Positions 12,369 through 19,990 of a stretch of DNA of 64,000 nt are shown piece after piece (the first letter of the stretch is position 1; each line of letters starts with the position of its first letter). The notes under the pieces were generated by a model. The model searched no databases. It saw only the letters and a program-made list of their open reading frames with translations, and was not told the origin of the DNA. The stretch comes from Aquipseudomonas alcaligenes MRY13-0052 (GTDB lineage: Bacteria > Pseudomonadota > Gammaproteobacteria > Pseudomonadales > Pseudomonadaceae), in contig BATO01000020.1 in the NCBI GenBank assembly GCA_000474255.1, forward strand, positions 1-64,000, read 5' to 3'. Both the position numbers and the translations under genes were made by a program.

Positions 12369-13403
12369 ATGCGCATCCAAGACCTGCACGACCGCCTTGC
12401 CGCCCTCGGCGCCAAACCCATCCACCGTGGGCGGGTGATCCGCGCCTGGCTGCAGGGCAAGCCCCTCGATGCCTGCACCCTGCGCCAGCAAGCCCAGGAC
12501 TTCCTGCCCATCAGCGTGCGTGAAGGCCTGCCGGCCCTGGCCGAGGAGCTGGACAACCTCGCGCGGCTGCGCTCCGAGCACCCCGCCGCCGACGGCTCGG
12601 CACGGCTGCTGGTGGGCCTGGCCGACGGCCAGATGGTCGAAAGCGTGCTGCTGCCCCGCGATGGCCTGTGCGTCTCCAGCCAGGTCGGCTGCGCCGTGGG
12701 CTGCGTGTTCTGCATGACCGGCAAGAGCGGCCTGCTACGCCAGGTCGGCAGCCTGGAGATCGTCGCCCAGGTGGCCCTGGCGCGGCGCTACCGCAAGGTG
12801 AAGAAGGTGGTGTTCATGGGCATGGGCGAGCCGGCCCACAACCTCGACAACGTGCTGGAGGCCATCGACCTGCTGGGCACCGACGGCGGCATCGGCCACA
12901 AGAACCTGGTGTTCTCCACCGTGGGCGACCCGCGCGTCTTCGAGCGCCTGCCCCAGCAGCGGGTCAAACCGGCCCTGGCGCTGTCGCTGCACAGCAGCCG
13001 CGCCGAGCTGCGCGAACAACTGCTGCCCAAGGCGCCGCGCATCAGCCCCGAGGAACTGGTGGAGCTGGGCGAAGCCTATGCCCGCACCACGGACTACCCC
13101 ATCCAGTACCAGTGGACGCTGCTCGCCGGCATCAACGACAGCCAGGAGGAAGCCGACGGCATCCTGCGCCTGCTCAAGGGCAAGTTCGCGGTGATGAACC
13201 TCATCCCCTACAACAGCCTGGAAGCGGACGACTACCAGCGCCCGGACGGTGATCGCATCATCGAGCTGGTGCGCTACCTGCACAGCCGTGGCGTGCTGAC
13301 CAAGGTGCGCAATTCCGCCGGCCAGGACATCGATGGCGGCTGTGGCCAGTTGCGCGCCCGCGCCGAGAAGGTCAACACCCGCCTGCTGCATCCCGTGCAT
13401 TGA
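12369..13403 (+). CDS. RlmN/Cfr-like radical-SAM RNA methyltransferase (paralog)
   Basis: Probable RNA methyltransferase that adds a methyl group to an adenine carbon by radical chemistry. The 344-residue product has the 4Fe-4S/SAM motif C108-x3-C112-x2-C115 (QVGCAVGCVFCM). It also keeps both cysteines that RlmN needs for methyl transfer: C101 (LCVSSQ) and C325 (DIDGGCGQL). The usual rlmN gene of Pseudomonas lies elsewhere (near ndk/pilF, by my recollection), so this is a shorter second paralog whose RNA target is not established. The next gene, DUF2970, follows after 52 bases. Confidence 0.9.
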   Translation: MRIQDLHDRLAALGAKPIHRGRVIRAWLQGKPLDACTLRQQAQDFLPISVREGLPALAEELDNLARLRSEHPAADGSARLLVGLADGQMVESVLLPRDGLCVSSQVGCAVGCVFCMTGKSGLLRQVGSLEIVAQVALARRYRKVKKVVFMGMGEPAHNLDNVLEAIDLLGTDGGIGHKNLVFSTVGDPRVFERLPQQRVKPALALSLHSSRAELREQLLPKAPRISPEELVELGEAYARTTDYPIQYQWTLLAGINDSQEEADGILRLLKGKFAVMNLIPYNSLEADDYQRPDGDRIIELVRYLHSRGVLTKVRNSAGQDIDGGCGQLRARAEKVNTRLLHPVH

Positions 13404-13455
13404 TCCGGGCAACCTGCCGGGGGCGAGCTAAGCTTGTGCCCCACGGAGGTGCACC

Positions 13456-13686
13456 ATGGACGACAGCAAGATCGACGACGACAGCCAACGCCCCCTGACC
13501 TTCCGCGAGATGCTGCACAGCGTCGCGGCGGCCGCCTTCGGCGTGCAGAGCGGCAAGAACCGCTCGCGGGACTTCAGCCGTGGCAAGCCCAGCCACTTCA
13601 TCATCCTCGGGGTGCTCTTCACCCTGGTGTTCGCGCTGACGCTCTTCGGCGTGGTCAAGCTGGTGCTGCACCTCGCCGGGCTGTAG
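13456..13686 (+). CDS. DUF2970 small membrane protein
   Basis: A 76-residue protein of unknown function with a soluble N-terminal half (RPLTFREMLHSVAAAAFGVQ, KNRSRDFSRGKP) and one C-terminal membrane span at about residues 48-72. This layout is the DUF2970 family of gammaproteobacteria. A strong GGAGGTG ribosome site precedes the ATG. Its stop lies six bases from the stop of the convergent binding-protein gene. Confidence 0.88.
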   Translation: MDDSKIDDDSQRPLTFREMLHSVAAAAFGVQSGKNRSRDFSRGKPSHFIILGVLFTLVFALTLFGVVKLVLHLAGL

Positions 13687-13692
13687 TGGGCG

Positions 13693-14781
13693 TCAATCCA
13701 GCAGCGGAGACAGGGAAAAGCGGTAGCCGGAGAAGTCCGGGTGCCCACGCGCACCGAAATCGCGGAACCTGACGCCGTAGCCCGGCTGTTGGAGGTGCTT
13801 CAGCAACTGCCGAGCCTGTCGCGCATCCAGCCGGGTGAACAACCGCGCGCGCTGGTCCGCGCCGCCGAAACGGGCAAAATCCTGCCCAGCGTCGTAATCC
13901 GCCAGCATCACCAGTGCCCAGCCACCCAAGGTGAAGTGCCCGCCCACCAGCACATCCACGCGCCCATCGACACGCGCCTGCAGCACCTCGGGAGAGTTGT
14001 TCAGCGCGGAGAAATGCAAGCGACCACGCACCTGCGCACCCAACTCATCGGCAGCCTGCATGGCGCCGAAGGCCATCGCGTCATTGGCCGCCCATACCAG
14101 GCTGACCCTCGGATAGCGTGGTAGCAGTTGGCGGGCCTGCTCTAGAGCCCGGCCACGGTCCCACTCGGCATACACGAGCTGGCGCAGCCTGACATCCGGG
14201 TTGGCTGCCAGCACCCGCTGCAGCCCCGCCTCCCGGAGGCGGGCCGCGGGCGTCTGCTTCACGCCGGAGAACGCCAGCATCTCGATCCCGCCCTGTGGCT
14301 GCACGCGGCGCTGCTGGCGGATCAGCTCCTCGGCCATCAGCGCCCCGGCCTCCTCGTCATTGGGCACCAGGCTGCCGATCCAGTTGCCATAGCGCTCGCG
14401 CGGGCCGCCGGCCAGGCCGCGCTGCTCATCCGTCAAGGTGCTATTGACGATGAACAAGCGCACCCCGCTGCCCTGCCCCAGCCGGAGAATCTCCGGTGCG
14501 ACGTACTGCTCGTTGACGAATACCAGGTAGTCGGGGCGCTGCGCCTCGGGCCCCATAAGCGCTGCGCGGGCCTGACCCAGCATGCGCGCGTTGTCACGCT
14601 CGGCGAACTCGATGCGCAATTCCATACCCAGGTCATCGGCAGCCGCCCGCATGAATTCGGCGTAGCTGCGCCAGAACGGCTCGTCGCTACGACCGGGGTT
14701 GAGAAACACAACGGAGGCGGCCTGCGCCAGGTCACAACAGAACAGCCCCATGCACAAGGCCAGGGAGCGTGGGAAGGACAT
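13693..14781 (-). CDS. Orphan type-1 periplasmic binding protein (RbsB/LsrB-like)
   Basis: Periplasmic ligand-binding protein of the sugar/autoinducer class. The 362-residue product begins with a signal peptide (MSFPRSLALCMGLFCCDLAQA) followed by SVVFLNPGRSDEPFW, the usual first strand and ligand loop of type-1 binding proteins; WAANDAMAFGAMQAADEL is the typical hinge-side segment. No ABC permease or ATPase is nearby, so it may serve a sensor or a distant transporter. The ATG at 14781 starts the signal peptide. A ligand cannot be named. Confidence 0.8.
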   Translation of the reverse strand: MSFPRSLALCMGLFCCDLAQAASVVFLNPGRSDEPFWRSYAEFMRAAADDLGMELRIEFAERDNARMLGQARAALMGPEAQRPDYLVFVNEQYVAPEILRLGQGSGVRLFIVNSTLTDEQRGLAGGPRERYGNWIGSLVPNDEEAGALMAEELIRQQRRVQPQGGIEMLAFSGVKQTPAARLREAGLQRVLAANPDVRLRQLVYAEWDRGRALEQARQLLPRYPRVSLVWAANDAMAFGAMQAADELGAQVRGRLHFSALNNSPEVLQARVDGRVDVLVGGHFTLGGWALVMLADYDAGQDFARFGGADQRARLFTRLDARQARQLLKHLQQPGYGVRFRDFGARGHPDFSGYRFSLSPLLD

Positions 14782-14851
14782 CAAGGAAAACCTTTTCGTC
14801 GAATGCGCTGCAGTATACCCGCGCCACACCCCGCCGCCTCGCTTGCTCCTG

Positions 14852-14965
14852 CTACTGGTGGCTGACCCAAAACACCGCCGTGGCGACCACGATCAGGATG
14901 AGGCAGAAAATCGCGACGGCATCGATGCCGCTGTCCGAGCTGGAGTTTTCGGTGTGATCGTTCAT
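14852..14965 (-). CDS. 37-residue single-span membrane peptide
   Basis: A short open frame too small for usual gene finders. It starts with ATG behind AAGGGG and encodes a polar, acidic N-terminus (MNDHTENSSSDSGID) followed by a 20-residue hydrophobic helix and a short tail SVSHQ-like end (WVSHQ). Ribosome site, composition and lack of any overlapping gene support it being real. It stands alone between the binding protein and the DUF4132 gene, on the opposite strand from the latter. Function unknown. Confidence 0.65.
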   Translation of the reverse strand: MNDHTENSSSDSGIDAVAIFCLILIVVATAVFWVSHQ

Positions 14966-15188
14966 GGCATCCCCTTGTTGTGGTTATGGGTGCTACGCCC
15001 ACGAGTTAAGACCAGGACCGGCAACCTCTCAAGCCGACGCGATGGCCCTCCCCCCCGCCCGGTAACCCCGTGCAACGGAAAAACATGAGCCAGGCAGCAG
15101 AAACAGGCATTGACGAGGCGATAGCGGGGGTCGCGCCCGGCCCGGATGAATTACCATCGGCCATCGCACCGCCAAGGACAGGTTCATC

Positions 15189-18100
15189 ATGTTGCAGAAG
15201 TTGCTGGAAAAAATCGGCCTCTCCACCCCCGCTACCCCCTTCACCAAGCATGTCGCCGAAAGCCTCGAGGTGCTCGACATCCTCGTCCCGGGCCTGGCGA
15301 CCCGCGCCGCCAGCTACGTGCTCAGCGGCCGTGACGAGACGGTGCTGCTCGACCTGGGCAAGCTCAACGGCGAAGAGGCCGTGGTGCTGCTCGACCAGCC
15401 GGCCACCATGGGCTGGTGGCACCCCTCGGGCAACGTGCGCAACGACGCGCAAAAGCACAAGAAGCGCATCAACGCCGCCGCCAACGCCCGCGCCCGCCTC
15501 TATATAGTCACCCCGGAAACCGACCCGCTGGCCCTCGCCCGCTTCGGCAAGGTGCTCGCGGCCGCCTGTCAGGGCGCCAACCTGGTGCGCACCGCCAAGG
15601 TGCCCGACTGGTTCATCTACTTGGTGGTGGATGCCCTGCACACCACGGTGAAGAACCTCGGCAACAAGCACGGCGAGGACATGCGCAAGCACTGGAACTT
15701 CGCCCTGCTGACACGCCTGCTGGCGATGGACGAACTGCCGGCGGACGACGCCCTGCTGCTGGTCCTCGACCGTCGCGACCTCAACGATTACCACTGGCGT
15801 GAAATCGCCACCCTGCTCGCCCTCCCCGGCACCAGCGACTACCTGCTGCAGCACCCCGAGAGCACCCGCGCCCTGCCCGGCCAATTGTCGGCGGGCGGCT
15901 GCCTGACCCTGGTAGAGCTGCTCGGTAACCATCGCCCCCTGGCCGATGCCTTTGCCGACGTGCTGGTACGCCTGGCGGTGAGCGCGGCCAAGAGCGTGCG
16001 CAGCGCCGCCGCGCCGCACGTCGAGGCGCTGCCGCTGGAGGTCAAGCTCAGCCATCTGCAACACCTGCTGGAAACCGGCGCCAACAGCGAGCGCGCCCAG
16101 GCCGCCGACATGCTCGCCCGCAGCGGCGAGGAAGCCCGCGCCCTGCTCCAGGCACGCCTGGAGGTGGAAAGCTCCAAGCCCGTGCAGCAGGCCCTGAGCA
16201 ATGCCCTGGCGCGCCTGGACAGCCAGACCCGCGCCCAGCAGGAGGAACTGCCCGAGGCCAGCGACTTCGAGCGCTGCGCCGAGGTCCAGCTCGGCGATGC
16301 GGTGCTGGAGCTGCTGCGCCAGAACCTCGTGGAGCTGCTGGAGGAAAGCCGCATCTCCGCCGAGGAGGAGGTCCGCCAGAACCTCGAACACAAGCGCAAG
16401 TGGGACTGGCAGCAGAAGACCTACAAGTCGCTGCAGGCGCTGGGCGAGTCGGACCTGCGCAACGCCCTGGAGCGCCTCAACGGCGCGGCGCGCGGCAAGT
16501 TCCCGAACGGCATGGACCTGGTGCTGCAATACAAGGGGCGCCTGGCCGCCAACCCCGACGTCAACCTGCTGCACATCCTCCGCTCCCCGGCCAACCGCCA
16601 TTTCAACTGGTACCAGGTCGCCCAGTGGCTCAAGGGCGACGCCCTGCAGCGCCTGGACCTGCGCACCCTGGAAGACGCCCTGCAACGCAGTGGCCATGAA
16701 GACCCGGCGCGGGCCACGGCGGACATCTGCTTCGGCTGGAACTCGCCCATCGGGCAGATCGCCCCGGAGCGCGTCTGGCCCTTCTTCGCCGCGCACCCCG
16801 AGTTCATCGAAGAGGCCTTCGGCCTGCGCCCCGCTCCGGGCCGCTACAGCTACAGCGTGGCCACCACGCTGACCCTGCTGGAGCAGTTCCCCAGCCTGCC
16901 GGCACGCTTCGTCCCCGTGCTGCTCGAACTGGCCCTGGGCAGCAGCAAGACCAACCGCGCCGAGGCCCAGCAACTGCTGGAGACCCTGCCGGACATCGGC
17001 GACCGCGCCGTGGAAGCCCTGGCTTCGAGCAAGCAGGAGATCCGCACCCTGGCCGCCGAATGGCTGCAGCGCCTGGGCTACCACGCGGCGATTCCCGCGC
17101 TGAAGGCGGCCCTGGCCAAGGAAAAACGCGAGACCGTCCGCGCCGCCCTGCTCACCACCCTGGAAAGCCTCGGCGAAGACATCTCCGGCCACCTGGCCCC
17201 GGACGTGCTGCTGGCCGAGGCGCACAAAGGCCTGCAGGCCAAGCCGCCGGCCAGCCTCGCCTGGCTCGACCTGGAGCACCTGCCCGCCTGCCAGTGGCTC
17301 GACGGCACGCTGGTGGAGCCGGCCATCCTGCGCTGGTGGGTGATCCTCGCCTGCAAGCTCAAGGAGCCCGCCGGCAACGGCCTGCTCAACCGCTACCTGG
17401 AGCGCCTCGCCCCTGCCAGCCGCAACGCCCTGGGCAAGAGCCTGCTGCTGGCCTTCATCGCCCAGGACACCCGCAACCCCAGCCTGGAGGAAGCCATCGC
17501 CTACGCCCAGGCCAACGTCGCGCGGCAGATGCAGAACTACCAATCCTGGGCGAAGTACTCCCCCGAATACGCCGACATCACCCAGGAGCAGGCCTTCGAA
17601 TCGCTGAAGCGCGAGCACCTGGCCAACTACCTGGGCAGCGCCATCGCCGACAAGGGCATCCTCGCCCTCACCTGGCACACCACCGCCCACGAGCAGGTGA
17701 GCCTGATCCAGGCCTACATGCGCGACCACTACCCGCGTCGCTCGCAGATCGAAGCCATGATCAGCGCCGCCGCCAACAGCAACGAGCCCCTGGTCATCCA
17801 GCTGCTGCTGTCCATCGCCCGCCGCCACCGCACCGCCTCGGTACAAACCCGGGCCCGCGAGCTGGTGGAGCAGATCGCCCAGCGCAACGGCTGGAGCGCC
17901 GACGAGCTGGCCGACCGCACCATCCCCAGCGCCGGCTTCGACGAGAGCGGCGTGCTCACCCTGCACTACGGCGAGCGCCTGTTCACCGCGCGCCTGGACG
18001 CCGCGCTCAAGCTGGAGCTGTGCAACCCCGACGGCAAGGTGGTCAAGGCCCTGCCGGAACCGCGCAAGAGCGACGACCCGGCGCTGATCAAGGAAGCCAA

Positions 18101-18896
18101 GTCGCAGTTCTCCACCAGCAAGAAGGAGCTCAAGCAGGTGATCGACCTGCAAAGCCAGCGCCTCTACGAAGCCATGTGCGCCGCGCGCCTGTGGCCGGTG
18201 GGCGAATGGCGCGAGTACCTGCAGCAGCACCCGATCATGCGGCACCTGCTGCAGCGCCTGGTCTGGGCGGAAGTCGGTGCCGACGGCGCCACCCGCCTGT
18301 TCCGCCCCACCGAGGACGGCAGCTTGATCGACCTCGACGACGACGAAGTGGAACTGGCCGACGACAGCCGCATCCGCCTCGCCCACGCCGCACTGGTGGA
18401 CGGCGAAACGGCCAAGGGCTGGGTGCGCCACTTCAAGGACTACAAGGTCAAGCCGCTGTTCGCGCAGATGTCGCGCCAGCTGCCGGAGATCGCCCCCGAA
18501 GCCGCCGCCGACCCGGCCAGCGACAACAGCATCGGCGACCGCCTGGGCTGGCTCAGCGACACCTTCACCCTGCGCGGCGTGCTGACCAAGCTCGGCTATC
18601 AGCGCGCCGCTGCCGAAGACGGCGGCTTCTTCGACCACTACTTCAAGGAATTCACCAGCCTGGGCCTGCGCGTGAGCATCGGTTTCACCGGCAACTGCCT
18701 GCCGGAGGAGAACGTCCCCGCCGCGTTGACCCGCCTCGCCTTCGAGAAGATCGGCCGCCGCTGGTCCAGCGGCGACAACCTGCCGCTGGCCGATATCCCG
18801 CCGGTGCTGCTGGCCGAAACCTATGCCGACTACCGCGCCGCCGCCGATGCCTGCGTCGGCTTCGATCCCCAGTGGGAGAAAAAGACCCCATGGTAA
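15189..18896 (+). CDS. DUF4132 HEAT-like protein (YehI/MolR-like)
   Basis: Large cytosolic protein of unknown biochemical role and first gene of a five-gene operon. The 1235-residue product has no signal peptide or membrane span. Residues about 200-900 are long runs of paired leucine/alanine-rich helices that look like HEAT-type repeats, a likely protein-binding scaffold. The C-terminal 300 residues carry the DUF4132 signature: KVVKALPEPRKSDD, then RLWPVGEWREYL and HPIMRHLLQRLVW. Size and partner genes match E. coli YehI (about 1210 residues), once named MolR for a disputed link to molybdate. Its stop overlaps the start of the MoxR gene by seven bases (ATGGTAA), indicating translational coupling. 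Confidence 0.88.
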   Translation: MLQKLLEKIGLSTPATPFTKHVAESLEVLDILVPGLATRAASYVLSGRDETVLLDLGKLNGEEAVVLLDQPATMGWWHPSGNVRNDAQKHKKRINAAANARARLYIVTPETDPLALARFGKVLAAACQGANLVRTAKVPDWFIYLVVDALHTTVKNLGNKHGEDMRKHWNFALLTRLLAMDELPADDALLLVLDRRDLNDYHWREIATLLALPGTSDYLLQHPESTRALPGQLSAGGCLTLVELLGNHRPLADAFADVLVRLAVSAAKSVRSAAAPHVEALPLEVKLSHLQHLLETGANSERAQAADMLARSGEEARALLQARLEVESSKPVQQALSNALARLDSQTRAQQEELPEASDFERCAEVQLGDAVLELLRQNLVELLEESRISAEEEVRQNLEHKRKWDWQQKTYKSLQALGESDLRNALERLNGAARGKFPNGMDLVLQYKGRLAANPDVNLLHILRSPANRHFNWYQVAQWLKGDALQRLDLRTLEDALQRSGHEDPARATADICFGWNSPIGQIAPERVWPFFAAHPEFIEEAFGLRPAPGRYSYSVATTLTLLEQFPSLPARFVPVLLELALGSSKTNRAEAQQLLETLPDIGDRAVEALASSKQEIRTLAAEWLQRLGYHAAIPALKAALAKEKRETVRAALLTTLESLGEDISGHLAPDVLLAEAHKGLQAKPPASLAWLDLEHLPACQWLDGTLVEPAILRWWVILACKLKEPAGNGLLNRYLERLAPASRNALGKSLLLAFIAQDTRNPSLEEAIAYAQANVARQMQNYQSWAKYSPEYADITQEQAFESLKREHLANYLGSAIADKGILALTWHTTAHEQVSLIQAYMRDHYPRRSQIEAMISAAANSNEPLVIQLLLSIARRHRTASVQTRARELVEQIAQRNGWSADELADRTIPSAGFDESGVLTLHYGERLFTARLDAALKLELCNPDGKVVKALPEPRKSDDPALIKEAKSQFSTSKKELKQVIDLQSQRLYEAMCAARLWPVGEWREYLQQHPIMRHLLQRLVWAEVGADGATRLFRPTEDGSLIDLDDDEVELADDSRIRLAHAALVDGETAKGWVRHFKDYKVKPLFAQMSRQLPEIAPEAAADPASDNSIGDRLGWLSDTFTLRGVLTKLGYQRAAAEDGGFFDHYFKEFTSLGLRVSIGFTGNCLPEENVPAALTRLAFEKIGRRWSSGDNLPLADIPPVLLAETYADYRAAADACVGFDPQWEKKTPW

Positions 18897-19987
18897 GCAC
18901 CGTTCTCCGCCAGGCCTCGGAACAGCATTTCGCCGAAGAACTGCAACGCCTGACCCAGGCCGACCAGCAGGCCGGCGCCGACCTGCCGCCCGGCTGGCTG
19001 CGTTCGCCGCGTTCGGTGCGGCGCTTCATCCTCGGTGACGAGGCGCTCGGCGTCAGCCGCAAGTTCTATGGCGACGACGCCCTGGTGGACCGCGCCATCG
19101 TCACCCTGCTCGGCCGCCAAGGCCTGATGCTGGTGGGCGAGCCGGGCACGGCCAAGTCGATGCTCTCCGAGCTGCTCGCCGCCGCCATCAGCGGTGACTC
19201 GATGCTCACCATCCAGGGCACCGCCGGTACCACCGAAGACCACATCAAGTACTCCTGGAACTACGCCCTGCTGCTGGCCGAAGGGCCGACCCAGCGGGCC
19301 CTGGTGGGCTCGCCGCTGTACCAGGGCATGAGCCAGGGCAAGCTGGTGCGCTTCGAGGAGATCACCCGCTGCCCGCCGGAAATCCAGGACGTACTGATTT
19401 CCCTGCTCTCGGAAAAGCAGATGATGATCCCCGAGCTGGGCGAGGCCGGGCAGCTGCACGCCCGCCCCGGCTTCAACCTGATCGCCACCGCCAACCTGCG
19501 CGACCGCGGCGTGCACGAGATGTCCGCCGCCCTCAAGCGCCGCTTCAACTTCGAGACCGTGCGCCCCATCGCCGACAGCGAATTCGAGGTGGAACTGGTG
19601 ATGCGCCAGTTGCTCCGCGAGCTGGGCGACGAAGCCGGCAAGGTGACGATCGAGCGCGACGTCATCGGCCTGCTGGTCACGGTGTTCCAGGAGCTGCGTG
19701 GCGGCACCACCCGCGAAGGCACCGCGATCAAGGCCCCGGACGCGGTCATGTCCACCGCCGAGGCGGTCAGCGTCGCCTATGCCGCCGCCCTCGAAGCCCG
19801 CTACCTCGGCGACGGCCGCCTGACCCCGGCCGAGCTGGCGCGCCAGTTGCTGGGCGTGGTGTTCAAGGACAACCGCGACGACGCCAAGCGCCTGCGCCAC
19901 TACCTGGACAGCGTGGTGCGCGAGCGTGCCCGCCGCGACGACCGCTGGAAGCACTTCTTCGACGCCAGCAAGGGCCTGTGGGACTGA
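18890..19987 (+). CDS. MoxR-family AAA+ ATPase (YehL-like)
   Basis: ATP-driven remodelling or chaperone enzyme; MoxR proteins usually act with a VWA partner, and one is encoded two genes downstream. The 365-residue product has Walker A GEPGTAKS at 83-90, a Walker B-like LVRFEEI at 152-158 (the first acidic residue is replaced by F-E-E spacing), sensor 1 NLIATAN near 196-202, and arginine-finger region ALKRRFNFE near 214-222. The start overlaps the DUF4132 stop and the next gene begins three bases after this stop, so expression is tightly coupled. Cytosolic. Corresponds to E. coli YehL by size and context. Confidence 0.93.
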   Translation: MVSTVLRQASEQHFAEELQRLTQADQQAGADLPPGWLRSPRSVRRFILGDEALGVSRKFYGDDALVDRAIVTLLGRQGLMLVGEPGTAKSMLSELLAAAISGDSMLTIQGTAGTTEDHIKYSWNYALLLAEGPTQRALVGSPLYQGMSQGKLVRFEEITRCPPEIQDVLISLLSEKQMMIPELGEAGQLHARPGFNLIATANLRDRGVHEMSAALKRRFNFETVRPIADSEFEVELVMRQLLRELGDEAGKVTIERDVIGLLVTVFQELRGGTTREGTAIKAPDAVMSTAEAVSVAYAAALEARYLGDGRLTPAELARQLLGVVFKDNRDDAKRLRHYLDSVVRERARRDDRWKHFFDASKGLWD

Positions 19988-19990
19988 CCC

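Noticed and set aside
15006-18638. 1210-codon frame opposite the DUF4132 gene
   Set aside because: Mirror of a codon-biased gene. The plus-strand product has family signatures and operon overlaps; this frame has neither.
17060-19987. 975-codon frame reading into the MoxR gene
   Set aside because: Only the last 365 codons from ATG 18890 are MoxR; the first part is an out-of-frame reading of the DUF4132 gene.
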